Positions 8,045 to 16,795 of a stretch of DNA of 64,000 bases are shown in pieces. The stretch comes from Serratia rhizosphaerae (lineage in GTDB: Bacteria; Pseudomonadota; Gammaproteobacteria; Enterobacterales; Enterobacteriaceae), in assembly GCF_009817885.1 (NCBI RefSeq), contig NZ_CP041764.1:4898001-4962000 (forward strand). The letters run 5' to 3'. Position 1 is the first letter of the stretch. Every line of letters begins with the position of its first letter. The position numbers were made by a program, and so were the translations under genes. The notes beneath the pieces were generated by a model. That model had not been told where the DNA came from, did no database searches, and was given only the letters and a program-made list of their open reading frames with translations.

Positions 8045-8711
8045 TATTATCAATTCACTAACTTAGTAAGACTCGGGATAGTAACCTGTATACATTATAT
8101 CATGGTTGATATTTTGTGCGAAAAAATGTACCTAAAATAACATGTTAGGATTGTGGGATTAGGTTCCGCGCGATTTTATACTGCGCCCCCGTATTGTCTA
8201 GGATTAAGCTAACGCAAAACGTTGCTGAATAAAACCACAGTATGGCATGAATTAAGGTGAAGAACGGCGATTAAAAACCCTGAGCCTTACTTATTGCTGC
8301 AGCGTTTGTGCCCAGGGAACGGGTTTTACACTCCGCGTCGGGCGATCGTGCAAAACATGTGCATCCCCCGTGCAACGTCCCCGGCGGCACTAGGTGACCA
8401 TGTAGTTTCAGCCCGGAGAACCGCCGAAAGAAATGAAAAACAATGTGACAGATAATAGTGATAGCGCGCTGTTCAATGTAAACTACGCCGGTTCTGTTCA
8501 TTCGGCAGGAAGCCGCACGGCCGGATACCGGGCTTTCTGACAACGCTATCGCGTTGAGAGCCCCCATATTTTACCCGCGCGCAGGCACCGCCCCACACTC
8601 GGCGGCCCTGCGGGATATGAATTTAAGTCGTTGTTTTTACATTAAACTGACGGCAAGTTATTGATAAAGTAATCCTGTCATAATGGCGGGACAAACAGGT
8701 GTAGTGACTCT
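8045..8711. other. 667-bp intergenic region between the AraC regulator and rsxD
   Basis: No convincing gene on either strand. It must hold the divergent promoters of the regulator and rsxDGE-nth. The stretch next to the regulator (8050-8160) is AT-rich. The middle is GC-rich and contains three phased GTGCA repeats. A minus-strand frame at 8271-8567 lacks family resemblance and a ribosome binding site, so I do not call it. Nearer rsxD an AT-rich segment (8620-8700) is a likely promoter site. A small RNA cannot be excluded by eye. Confidence 0.6.
8347..8374. promoter_or_regulatory. Three YGTGCA direct repeats at 11-bp spacing
   Basis: CGTGCA at 8347, TGTGCA at 8358 and CGTGCA at 8369 are exactly 11 bp apart, so each lies on the same helix face. 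On the other strand they read TGCAC, which contains the GCAC core of the first half of a marbox. The adjacent second half of a marbox consensus is not present. A binding site for the neighbouring AraC protein is possible but unproven. Confidence 0.35.
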
Positions 8712-9797
8712 ATGAAGTTTAGGCCGGTAAAACAGTCTGCCACCAAAGGCTTACATATCGCCAGTTCCCCTTTTACCCACAATCAGCAAAACACCAGCCG
8801 TATTATGCTCTGGGTGATGCTGGCGTGCATTCCGGGGCTGGGCGCGCAAATCTGGTTCTTCGGCTACGGTTCTCTCGTGCAGACGGCGCTGGCAATGGCC
8901 ACCGCCCTGCTGGCGGAAGGCGCGGTGCTGGCATTGCGCAAACAGCCGGTGCGCGCCCGGCTGGCTGACAACTCCGCCCTGCTCACCGCCCTGCTGCTCG
9001 GCATCAGCCTGCCGCCGCTGGCGCCGTGGTGGATGGCTGTTATCGGCACGCTGTTCGCCATTGTGATCGCCAAGCAGCTGTACGGCGGCCTGGGACAAAA
9101 CCCGTTCAACCCGGCGATGGTCGGCTACGTGGTACTGTTGATCTCCTTCCCGGTACAGATGACCAGCTGGTTACCGCCGGAAGCGCTGCGCGCCGAAGGG
9201 TTGCCGTTTCATGATGTGCTGCTGAGTATTTTCAGCGGCCAGACCGGCCAGGGGCTTTCCCTGCACCAGCTGCAACTGGGCGTTGACGGCGTCAGCCAGG
9301 CCACGCCGCTGGACGGCTTCAAAACCGGCCTGCGCAGCGGCCATTCGGTAGAACAGGTGATGCAGACGCCGATATTCGGCGGCGCGCTGGCCGGCATCGG
9401 CTGGCAGTGGGTGAACCTCGGTTTCCTCGCCGGCGGGCTGTTTATGCTGGGGCGCAAGCTGATCCACTGGCAGATTCCGTTCAGCATGCTGGCCGCCATC
9501 GGGCTGTGCTCTGCCCTGGCCTGGCAGCTTGACCCGGCGCATCAGGCGTCGCCGCTGATCCATCTGTTCTCCGGCGCCACCATGCTCGGCGCGTTCTTTA
9601 TCGCCACCGATCCGGTCAGCGCCTCCACCACGCCGAAAGGCCGCCTGATTTACGGCGCCCTGATCGGCGTACTGGTCTGGCTGATTCGCGTTTACGGCGG
9701 CTACCCGGACGGCGTGGCCTTCGCGGTGCTGCTGGCTAATATCACCGTACCGCTGATCGATCACTACACGCAGCCGCGTGTTTACGGCCATCGCTAA
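8712..9797 (+). CDS. rsxD: Rsx/Rnf electron transport complex subunit D
   Basis: Integral membrane flavoprotein subunit of the Rsx complex, 361 residues with multiple membrane helices. DNSALLTALLLG and KQLYGGLGQNPFNPAMVGYVVLLISFP match E. coli RsxD. The covalent FMN site is expected at T198 in the DGVSQATPLD motif. The protein starts ten residues before the E. coli type N-terminus (MKFRPVKQSATKGLHIASSP versus M-FRIASSP), so the N-terminal cytoplasmic tail is slightly longer. It opens the second rsx transcript, rsxD-rsxG-rsxE-nth, and must have its own promoter because rsxC ends at a terminator and a divergent gene lies between. Confidence 0.96.
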   Translation: MKFRPVKQSATKGLHIASSPFTHNQQNTSRIMLWVMLACIPGLGAQIWFFGYGSLVQTALAMATALLAEGAVLALRKQPVRARLADNSALLTALLLGISLPPLAPWWMAVIGTLFAIVIAKQLYGGLGQNPFNPAMVGYVVLLISFPVQMTSWLPPEALRAEGLPFHDVLLSIFSGQTGQGLSLHQLQLGVDGVSQATPLDGFKTGLRSGHSVEQVMQTPIFGGALAGIGWQWVNLGFLAGGLFMLGRKLIHWQIPFSMLAAIGLCSALAWQLDPAHQASPLIHLFSGATMLGAFFIATDPVSASTTPKGRLIYGALIGVLVWLIRVYGGYPDGVAFAVLLANITVPLIDHYTQPRVYGHR

Positions 9798-9806
9798 GGA
9801 GCCATC

Positions 9807-10439
9807 ATGCTAAAATCAATGCGCAAGCATGGCACCACGCTGGCCCTGTTCGCCGCAGCCACCACCGGCATGACCGCGGTGGTCAATGGGTTGACCCAAA
9901 AAACCATCGCCCATCAGGCGGCGCTGCAGCAAAAAACGCTGCTCGATCAGGTGCTGCCGCCTGAACATTACGATAATGATATGCAGACGGAGTGCTATCT
10001 GGTCAGAGATCCGGCGCTGGGTGACACGGCCGCACACCGGCTGTATCTGGCGCGCAAACAGGGCAAACCGGTGGGTGCCGCGCTGGAAACCACCGCGCCG
10101 GACGGCTACTCCGGCGCGATAAAACTGCTGGTCGGCGCTGATTTCAGCGGCACCGTCTTCGGCAGCCGGGTGGTTGAGCACCATGAAACGCCGGGCCTGG
10201 GTGATAAAATCGAGCTGCGCCTCAGCAACTGGATCACCTTCTTCAGCAACCAGAAAATCGAAGGGCCGGATGATAAGCGCTGGGCGGTGAAAAAGGACGG
10301 CGGTATGTTTGACCAGTTCACCGGCGCCACCATCACGCCGCGTGCGGTAGTCAACGCCGTGCGCCGCACCGCGCTGTATATGGAGACGCTGCCGCCTAAA
10401 CTTGACCACTTACCTGCCTGTGGAGCAGCCAATGAGTGA
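9807..10439 (+). CDS. rsxG: Rsx/Rnf electron transport complex subunit G
   Basis: RsxG is a periplasm-facing flavoprotein of the Rsx complex with one N-terminal membrane helix (about residues 10-28). The 210-residue product carries the flavin-transferase motif TGATIT; T175 is the expected covalent FMN site, as in V. cholerae RnfG. The start is supported by AAGGAG seven bases upstream, right after the rsxD stop. The last codons overlap rsxE by eight bases, which supports coupled translation. Confidence 0.96.
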   Translation: MLKSMRKHGTTLALFAAATTGMTAVVNGLTQKTIAHQAALQQKTLLDQVLPPEHYDNDMQTECYLVRDPALGDTAAHRLYLARKQGKPVGAALETTAPDGYSGAIKLLVGADFSGTVFGSRVVEHHETPGLGDKIELRLSNWITFFSNQKIEGPDDKRWAVKKDGGMFDQFTGATITPRAVVNAVRRTALYMETLPPKLDHLPACGAANE

Positions 10440-11130
10440 AGCAAAAGAGTTAATGATTCAGGGGTTGTGGAAGAACAACTCCGCGCTGGTGCAGCTGCTG
10501 GGGCTGTGCCCGCTGCTGGCGGTGACCTCTACCGCCACCAACGCCCTCGGCCTCGGGCTGGCGACCACGCTGGTGCTGATGATCACCAACGGCTCCATCT
10601 CCGCCCTGCGGCGGCTGGTGCCGAGTGAAGTGCGCATCCCGATCTATGTGATGATTATCGCCGCCGCGGTCAGCATCGTGCAGATGTTGATCAACGCCTA
10701 TGCCTTCGGCCTGTACCAGTCGCTGGGGATTTTTATTCCGCTGATCGTCACCAACTGCATCGTGGTCGGCCGCGCCGAAGCGGTCGCCGCCAGAAAGCCA
10801 GTCAACCTGGCGCTGATCGACGGCCTGTTTATCGGCCTGGGCGCCACCGGCGCGATGTTCGTGCTCGGTTCAATGCGTGAGCTGATCGGCAACGGGACGC
10901 TGTTTGACGGCGCCGATATGCTGCTGGGCAACTGGGCCAAGGTGCTGCGTATTGAAGTGGTGCATTTCGACAGCCCGCTGCTGCTGGCGATGCTGCCGCC
11001 GGGCGCCTTTATCGGCCTCGGACTGATGCTGGCGGCAAAATATGTGATTGATGAGAAAATGAAAGCGCGCAAGGCGCAGGCAATCGCCGACGCGGCGCCG
11101 GAGCACGGAGAGCCAGAGAAAGCCTCATGA
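10432..11130 (+). CDS. rsxE: Rsx/Rnf electron transport complex subunit E
   Basis: Integral membrane subunit related to RsxA, with six hydrophobic helices and conserved ALVQLLGLCPLLAVTSTATN and FIPLIVTNCIVVGRAEA, whose cysteines help bind the membrane-embedded iron-sulfur centre in Rnf. The ATG at 10432 (MSEAKELM) matches the E. coli N-terminus and gives 232 residues. An earlier in-frame start at 10402 would add residues with no counterpart and lie deep in rsxG. It overlaps rsxG by eight bases and nth by four (ATGA). Confidence 0.96.
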   Translation: MSEAKELMIQGLWKNNSALVQLLGLCPLLAVTSTATNALGLGLATTLVLMITNGSISALRRLVPSEVRIPIYVMIIAAAVSIVQMLINAYAFGLYQSLGIFIPLIVTNCIVVGRAEAVAARKPVNLALIDGLFIGLGATGAMFVLGSMRELIGNGTLFDGADMLLGNWAKVLRIEVVHFDSPLLLAMLPPGAFIGLGLMLAAKYVIDEKMKARKAQAIADAAPEHGEPEKAS

Positions 11131-11768
11131 ATAAGCAAAAACGTCTGGAAATACTGACCCGGCTGCGTGACAACAACCCGCACCCTACCACCGAGCTGAC
11201 ATTCAGCACGCCGTTTGAGTTGCTGATCGCCGTGCTGCTGTCGGCGCAGGCCACCGACGTCAGCGTCAACAAGGCCACCGCCAAGCTGTATCCGGTGGCC
11301 AATACGCCGGCGGCCATGCTGGCGCTCGGCGTGGACGGCGTTAAAGAGTACATCAAGACCATCGGCCTGTTTAACAGCAAGGCGGAGAATGTGATTAAGA
11401 CCTGCCGCATTCTGCTGGAACAGCACGACGGCGAAGTGCCGGAAGATCGCGCGGCGCTGGAAGCACTGCCCGGCGTCGGCCGTAAAACCGCCAACGTGGT
11501 GCTGAATACCGCCTTCGGCTGGCCGACCATCGCTGTCGATACCCATATTTTCCGCGTCAGCAACCGCACCGGCTTCGCACCGGGCAAAAATGTCGACCAG
11601 GTTGAAGAGAAGCTGCTGAAGGTGGTGCCGGCCGCGTTCAAGGTCGACTGCCACCACTGGCTGATTCTGCACGGGCGTTATACCTGCATCGCACGTAAGC
11701 CGCGCTGCGGTTCCTGCCTGATTGAAGACCTGTGCGAATATAAAGAAAAAGTCTACCCGGACGCCTGA
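11127..11768 (+). CDS. nth: Endonuclease III (DNA glycosylase/AP lyase)
   Basis: Base-excision repair enzyme removing oxidised pyrimidines. The 213-residue product has the helix-hairpin-helix LPGVGRKTANVVLN with catalytic K120. Catalytic D138 follows in AVDTHIFRV, and a [4Fe-4S] cluster is held by C187, C194, C197 and C203. All positions equal those of E. coli Nth. It is translationally coupled to rsxE by a four-base overlap, so the repair enzyme is co-expressed with the Rsx complex. Confidence 0.97.
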   Translation: MNKQKRLEILTRLRDNNPHPTTELTFSTPFELLIAVLLSAQATDVSVNKATAKLYPVANTPAAMLALGVDGVKEYIKTIGLFNSKAENVIKTCRILLEQHDGEVPEDRAALEALPGVGRKTANVVLNTAFGWPTIAVDTHIFRVSNRTGFAPGKNVDQVEEKLLKVVPAAFKVDCHHWLILHGRYTCIARKPRCGSCLIEDLCEYKEKVYPDA

Positions 11769-11774
11769 TCTGCC

Positions 11775-11797
11775 GCCGGGCGCATACCACGCCCGGC
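11775..11797 (+). terminator. Possible weak terminator after nth
   Basis: Perfect 8-bp stem GCCGGGCG/CGCCCGGC (11775-11782 and 11790-11797) with a 7-base loop seven bases after nth. It is followed by C-rich rather than T-rich sequence, so intrinsic termination is doubtful. Confidence 0.4.
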
Positions 11798-12362
11798 CTC
11801 CCCCTATTGACGCCTCTTTTTTATCAAAAATGTGATATTGCGCAGCATTAACCTCGGCAAGATCGTGGATTTCCGCAGAATCTGATATTCCACTTAATTT
11901 CAAGCGAAAAATTAGCATAAAATTGCGGCCTGTATCACGATTCAGATGAAACAATGCATTCACAACTTAGCTACAAGTTTTGCGAGATTTCTATAATTCC
12001 GCAAAACAAGCGATATGCATGACATTGCAACAGATTATCACTCACACCTATTGATATGGTCTAAAAAAAATCCGAATAGCAGAACATATCACTAGAGGCG
12101 GCTTGAATATCTTTTAAACAAAACAAAAGCTCGGCAAATCAAAAAAACTCAAACGTTAATTCTGCATAACATTTGCAACATAGTTGTTTCCCTGCCTCGT
12201 CGTTATATGTAACCGAATATGACAAATAGCTTGCCAGGTTGACAAAGATAGTGAACATTAACCGCCGTCATCCCATCTTATAACAACGCAGAAGGATGCT
12301 TTCGGCATCACCTTTTGTATTTTCCTGTCACTTATGACGGGTTGTGAAAAATCGAGGTACTT
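11798..12362 (+). promoter_or_regulatory. Long AT-rich leader/promoter region of dtpA
   Basis: About 565 bp with clearly lower GC than its neighbours and no credible gene. It must carry the dtpA promoter; E. coli dtpA (tppB) is OmpR-controlled, but I could not identify OmpR sites by eye. Close to the gene (12291-12320) a short imperfect hairpin around GATGC/GCATC is followed by CCTTTTGTATTTT and could affect the leader RNA. Confidence 0.5.
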
Positions 12363-13880
12363 GTGTCAACAGCAAACAACAAACACCCGGAAGACATCAG
12401 CCTTAATGCTTTTAAGCAGCCGAAAGCATTCTACCTGATCTTCTCTATCGAACTCTGGGAACGCTTCGGCTACTACGGCCTGCAGGGCATCATGGCGGTG
12501 TATCTGGTCAAGATGCTCGGCCTGAGCGAAGCCGACTCCATCACCCTGTTCTCCTCGTTCAGCGCCCTGGTCTATGGCTTTGTCGCCATCGGCGGCTGGC
12601 TGGGGGATAAAGTGCTCGGCACCAAACGCGTCATCGTGCTGGGAGCGCTGGTGCTGGCGGCCGGTTATGCCATGGTGGCCTACTCCGGCCACGATATTTT
12701 CTGGGTTTACCTCGGTATGGCGGCCATCGCCGTCGGCAGCGGCCTGTTCAAGGCCAACCCGTCCTCGCTGCTGTCCACCTGCTATGAGAAAGATGACCCG
12801 CGCCTGGACGGCGCCTTCACCATGTATTACATGTCGGTGAACATCGGTTCCTTTATGTCGATGCTGGCTACCCCGTGGCTGGCGGCCAAATATGGCTGGA
12901 GCGTCGCCTTCTCCCTGAGCGTGGTCGGTATGCTGATCACTCTGGTCAACTTTATGATGTGCAAGAAGTGGGTGAAGCAGCACGGCTCCAAGCCGGACTT
13001 CAAGCCGCTGCACCTGCCGAAGCTGCTGATGGTGCTGGTAGGCATCGTAGCGCTGGTCGCCATCTCCACCTGGCTGCTGCACAACCAGACGATCGCCCGC
13101 TGGGCGCTGGCGATTATCTCTGCCGGCATCGTGCTGGTGTTCGCCAAAGAGACCTTCACCATGCAGGGCGCCGCGCGCCGCAAGATGATCGTCGCCTTCC
13201 TGCTGATGCTGGAAGCGGTGGTGTTCTTCGTGCTGTATGCCCAGATGCCGACCTCGCTGAATTTCTTTGCGATCCATAACGTGGAGCACAGCATTCTGAG
13301 CATTCCTTTTGAACCGGAACAGTATCAGGCGCTGAACCCGTTCTGGATCATGGTGGCCAGCCCGATTCTGGCGGCCCTGTACAATAAAATGGGCGACCGC
13401 CTGCCGATGCCGCACAAATTCGCCTTCGGCATGATCCTGTGTTCCGGCGCTTTCCTGGTGCTGCCTTGGGGCGCCAGCTTCGCTAACGACGCCGGTATCG
13501 TATCCGTTAACTGGCTGATTCTGAGCTACGCGCTGCAGAGCATCGGCGAGCTGATGATTTCCGGCCTGGGTCTGGCGATGGTGGCGCAGCTGGTGCCACA
13601 GCGTCTGATGGGCTTTATCATGGGCTCCTGGTTCCTGACCACCGCCGCCGCCGCGCTGATCGCCGGTAAAGTGGCCGGTCTGACCGCTACGCCGGCCGGC
13701 GAGCTTAACGACGCTCACGCTTCACTGGCGGTTTACAGCCACGTCTTCCTGCAGATCGGCATCGCGACCGGGGTGATCGCCATCCTGATGATGCTGACCG
13801 CGCCGAAGCTGCACCGCATGACGCTGGACAACCCCGAGGACGCCACGCAGAAAGCGCCGGCGACCTCTGCCAGCCACTGA
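12363..13880 (+). CDS. dtpA: Dipeptide/tripeptide permease A
   Basis: Proton-dependent oligopeptide transporter (POT/PTR, MFS fold) importing di- and tripeptides. The 505-residue product has the ELWERFGYYG signature on helix 1 (residues 30-39), about 14 membrane helices and extensive identity to E. coli DtpA. The start is GTG (12363), giving MSTANNKH, equivalent to the E. coli N-terminus. The gene stands alone, with a long upstream region and a strong terminator. The C-terminal tail after the last helix is Ala-rich and variable. Confidence 0.95.
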   Translation: MSTANNKHPEDISLNAFKQPKAFYLIFSIELWERFGYYGLQGIMAVYLVKMLGLSEADSITLFSSFSALVYGFVAIGGWLGDKVLGTKRVIVLGALVLAAGYAMVAYSGHDIFWVYLGMAAIAVGSGLFKANPSSLLSTCYEKDDPRLDGAFTMYYMSVNIGSFMSMLATPWLAAKYGWSVAFSLSVVGMLITLVNFMMCKKWVKQHGSKPDFKPLHLPKLLMVLVGIVALVAISTWLLHNQTIARWALAIISAGIVLVFAKETFTMQGAARRKMIVAFLLMLEAVVFFVLYAQMPTSLNFFAIHNVEHSILSIPFEPEQYQALNPFWIMVASPILAALYNKMGDRLPMPHKFAFGMILCSGAFLVLPWGASFANDAGIVSVNWLILSYALQSIGELMISGLGLAMVAQLVPQRLMGFIMGSWFLTTAAAALIAGKVAGLTATPAGELNDAHASLAVYSHVFLQIGIATGVIAILMMLTAPKLHRMTLDNPEDATQKAPATSASH

Positions 13881-13894
13881 TTGCTCCTGATGCA

Positions 13895-13927
13895 CAAAAA
13901 AGCCGGTCAGCTGACCGGCTTTTTTTA
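13895..13927. terminator. Bidirectional terminator between dtpA and the oligopeptidase gene
   Basis: The 20-bp perfect palindrome AGCCGGTCAGCTGACCGGCT (13901-13920) is flanked by six A and seven T, so it can end both the dtpA transcript and the convergent minus-strand gene. Confidence 0.9.
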
Positions 13928-13948
13928 TGCTGTCGTTTACCCTACCGC

Positions 13949-16099
13949 CTAGCCTGCGCCGTTCAGGCTGTGCCAAAGGAACTCGCTGACCAGCGCGGCG
14001 TTAAACGCCGACTGTTGCTTATCCGCCGCGGCGCTGTGGCCGCCGGCGGTATTTTCATAAAAGTACGCCTGCTGATAGCCCATCTGCTGCATACGCGCCG
14101 CCATTTTACGCGCATGGGCCGGATTGACCCGGTCGTCGCTGGTGGCGGTCAGGAACAGCACCGGTGGATAGGCAACGTCCGCCTTCAGGTTATGGTACGG
14201 CGAGAAGGTGCGGATATATTCCCACTCCTGCGCCTTGTCCGGGTCGCCGTATTCGGCAATCCACGACGCACCGGCCGATAGCTTGGTGTAGCGCCGCATA
14301 TCCAGCAGCGGCACCTCACAGACGATACAACCGAACAGCTGCGGATAGTGCGTCAGCATATTGCCGACCAGCAGGCCGCCGTTACTGCCGCCGCGCGCCG
14401 CCAGCTTGCGTGACGATGTCACTTTTCTGTCCATCAAATCCTGCGCCACGGCGGCAAAATCCTCATAGGCGCGATGGCGGTTCTGCTTCAGCGCCGCCCG
14501 GTGCCAGGCCGGGCCGTACTCGCCGCCGCCGCGAATATTGGCGATAACATACACGCCGCCCCGCTCCAGCCAGGTCGGCGCGCGCGCCCCCAGATAGCTC
14601 GGCAGCAAGGAAACGTCGAAGCCGCCGTAACCATACAGCAGCGTCGGGTTATCACCGTCCAGTCGCAGCCCTTTACGCGCCACCTGGAAATACGGCACCC
14701 GCGTGCCGTCTTGCGACGTCGCAAAGTGCTGGCTGACCTGATACTTATCGGCGGCAAAGTCCTGCGGCGCCTGCTTCAGCAGTTCAGGTTCGTCCTCATC
14801 GTCCAGACTGCCCAGATACAGCGACGTCGGCTGCAGGAATCCGCTGACCGTCAGGAAATAATCATTGGTCTTATTGTCAATGCCGCCGGCGGCGACGGTG
14901 CTCAATTCGACCGGTACGCCCAGCGGCCGGGAGTGCCAGCTGTCACCCTGCGGCGTCAGCACCTCCAGGCGGTTGGCCACATCCTGCATAATGCCGACGA
15001 TCAGGTGGTCGCGCGTCGTACTATAGCCGCTCAGCGCCTGGTTGGCGCTGGGGGTAAACAGGACTTCCAGCTTCCGCCTGCCGGCCAGATAGTCGTCGAA
15101 TTTGGCTGCCAGCAGCGCGCCGGCTGGATAAGTCCGCCCCTCCAGTTGCCAGTCGTTTCTCGGTTTAATCAGCAGCCAGTCGCGGTGGCTGTTGATCTCC
15201 GCATCAGACGGCACCTCAATACGCTGCTGTTCGCCGTTGGCATGTAGCAAGAAGGTTTCCTGCCGATAGAAGTCGATCATGCGCACGATATAGTCGCGCT
15301 CAAAACCGGGCGTATCGTCGTGATACGCATAGGCGCGCATATCCTCCGGCTGCGCCTGATACAGCGTTTCCGCACTGTCCAGCGGCGTACCCCGCCGCCA
15401 GCGCTTCACCGTACGCGGGTAGCCGGACTGGGTCAGTGAGCCGCTGCCGAAATCGGTGGCGACGAACAGTTCGTCGGCGCTGGCCCAGGACACCACGCTT
15501 TTCGCCGCCGGCAGGCGGAACCCCTGCTCGACAAAGCGTTTGTTGTGTAAATCAAACTCGCGCACTTCCACCGCATCGCCGCCGTCCGGCGACAGATTAA
15601 TCAGGCAATAGCGATGTTCTGGCTCCAGCGACTGCGAACCGTGATACACCCATTCTTTCCCTTCCGCTTTGCCCAGCGCATCGATATCCAGCACCGTTTC
15701 CCAGACTGGCTGCGGCTTGCGGTACTCGTCCAGCGTGGCGCGCCGCAGCAGGCCGCGCGGATTTTTCTGGTCCTGCCAGAAGTTGTAGTAATAGTCGCCA
15801 AATTTGGTGACCCAGGGGATCTGCGTCTCTTTATTCAGAATATCCAGCACCTGTTTTTCCAACTGCGGAAAGGCGCTGCCCTGCGCAAACTGCTGCAGCG
15901 TGCGCTGATTCTGCTGTTTGACCCAGTTGAGCGCTTCGCTCCCCTGCAAGGGTTCCAGCCACAGCTGATCGTCAGCGGGCGGCTGCGCGCCCGCCATGGC
16001 AAGACGGATACTGTTAGGCAGTGAAGTCATGGCGATAACGGCTCCTGCGGTTTGTGCACCGAGTTTAAGAAATTGACGTCGATTAGCGAACGGCACCAT
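13949..16099 (-). CDS. Prolyl oligopeptidase-family serine peptidase with Tat-type signal
   Basis: S9 family peptidase of 716 residues. An N-terminal beta-propeller region is followed by an alpha/beta-hydrolase domain. The expected triad is Ser of GGSNGG (about 572), Asp of TSDDRVNP (about 655) and His of AGGHS (about 688). The N-terminus reads MVPFANRRQFLKLG, then a hydrophobic stretch and an AMA/GA cleavage-like site. That is a twin-arginine signal, implying folded export to the periplasm. The ATG at 16099 is preceded by AAGGAG at ideal distance; an in-frame ATG at 16132 lacks this. Family members cleave short peptides after proline. Ordinary cytosolic prolyl oligopeptidases lack a leader, so periplasmic peptide trimming is inferred. 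Confidence 0.85.
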   Translation of the reverse strand: MVPFANRRQFLKLGAQTAGAVIAMTSLPNSIRLAMAGAQPPADDQLWLEPLQGSEALNWVKQQNQRTLQQFAQGSAFPQLEKQVLDILNKETQIPWVTKFGDYYYNFWQDQKNPRGLLRRATLDEYRKPQPVWETVLDIDALGKAEGKEWVYHGSQSLEPEHRYCLINLSPDGGDAVEVREFDLHNKRFVEQGFRLPAAKSVVSWASADELFVATDFGSGSLTQSGYPRTVKRWRRGTPLDSAETLYQAQPEDMRAYAYHDDTPGFERDYIVRMIDFYRQETFLLHANGEQQRIEVPSDAEINSHRDWLLIKPRNDWQLEGRTYPAGALLAAKFDDYLAGRRKLEVLFTPSANQALSGYSTTRDHLIVGIMQDVANRLEVLTPQGDSWHSRPLGVPVELSTVAAGGIDNKTNDYFLTVSGFLQPTSLYLGSLDDEDEPELLKQAPQDFAADKYQVSQHFATSQDGTRVPYFQVARKGLRLDGDNPTLLYGYGGFDVSLLPSYLGARAPTWLERGGVYVIANIRGGGEYGPAWHRAALKQNRHRAYEDFAAVAQDLMDRKVTSSRKLAARGGSNGGLLVGNMLTHYPQLFGCIVCEVPLLDMRRYTKLSAGASWIAEYGDPDKAQEWEYIRTFSPYHNLKADVAYPPVLFLTATSDDRVNPAHARKMAARMQQMGYQQAYFYENTAGGHSAAADKQQSAFNAALVSEFLWHSLNGAG

Positions 16100-16208
16100 C
16101 AAGCTCCTTTTGCTGTGCGGCATAACCGGCACGGTTAAACAATCAAATGAGAGTGATTATCAACAAACTACCCATTCAGCGCCACGCTGTCAAAACGCGG
16201 CGAGCGGG

Positions 16209-16769
16209 TTAAGTACGCGGGTAATGGATCAGATCGTGAATATGCACCGCCTGCGCACTGCTATTGCGGTAGGCATGGGGACGGTCGGCCTGAAAGCGCA
16301 TCGCCTCACCGGCCGCCAGACGGTGCCAGCAATCGTCGATCGCCAGCTCCAACTCGCCGCTCAGCACCACCACATGTTCGATCACCCCCGGCTCGTGGGG
16401 CGTCGATTCGCTGAAGGCGCCGGGCGCCAGCTCGATGGCGAACATATCAAAGCCCAGTTGCGCGTCAAACGGGAACAGCGGCGTCACACGCATGGCGGCG
16501 TTCTCCTGCATAAAGGCCGGCAGCGCTCCCTGACGGTGCAGCGTCGGCGTAGGCGGCGATGACGGCGCCAGAAAAGCGGAAAACGCCACGTTAAAACCGG
16601 TGGCGATTTTCCACAGCGTCGCCACCGTCGGGCTGGACTCCTCACGCTCAATTTGTCCCAGCATTGCCTTGCTGACGCCGGTTTGATCGGCAGTCTGGCT
16701 CAGGCTCCAACCGCGCTGATGACGCAGTGCTTTCAGGGTTTGCGCCAGATGGCCGCTCATTGGTTGCAT
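16209..16769 (-). CDS. sutR: XRE-cupin transcriptional regulator SutR
   Basis: The 186-residue product has an N-terminal XRE helix-turn-helix (residues 9-63: LKALRHQRGWSLSQTADQTGVSKAMLGQIER) and a C-terminal cupin domain (about 105-180, ending HIHDLIHYPRT). It aligns along its length with E. coli SutR (YdcN), a regulator linked to sulfur utilisation. The ATG at 16769 has GAGGAG at good spacing. The gene is divergent from ydcO as in E. coli, and the 108-bp gap holds a duplicated palindrome, which suggests autoregulation and control of ydcO. Confidence 0.88.
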   Translation of the reverse strand: MQPMSGHLAQTLKALRHQRGWSLSQTADQTGVSKAMLGQIEREESSPTVATLWKIATGFNVAFSAFLAPSSPPTPTLHRQGALPAFMQENAAMRVTPLFPFDAQLGFDMFAIELAPGAFSESTPHEPGVIEHVVVLSGELELAIDDCWHRLAAGEAMRFQADRPHAYRNSSAQAVHIHDLIHYPRT

Positions 16770-16795
16770 AGTTTCTCCTCGCATTGCTGGGCCGA

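Noticed and set aside
8271..8567. 98-codon minus-strand frame upstream of rsxD
   Set aside because: No ribosome binding site, no recognisable family and atypical composition; left as non-coding.
8045..8711. Complete marbox (AYnGCACnnWnnRYYAAA) upstream of rsxD
   Set aside because: GCAC cores are present but none is followed by the second half of the consensus.
12366..13718. 450-codon frame opposite dtpA
   Set aside because: Shadow of dtpA codon bias; composition is rich in His, Gln and Arg and has no domain pattern.
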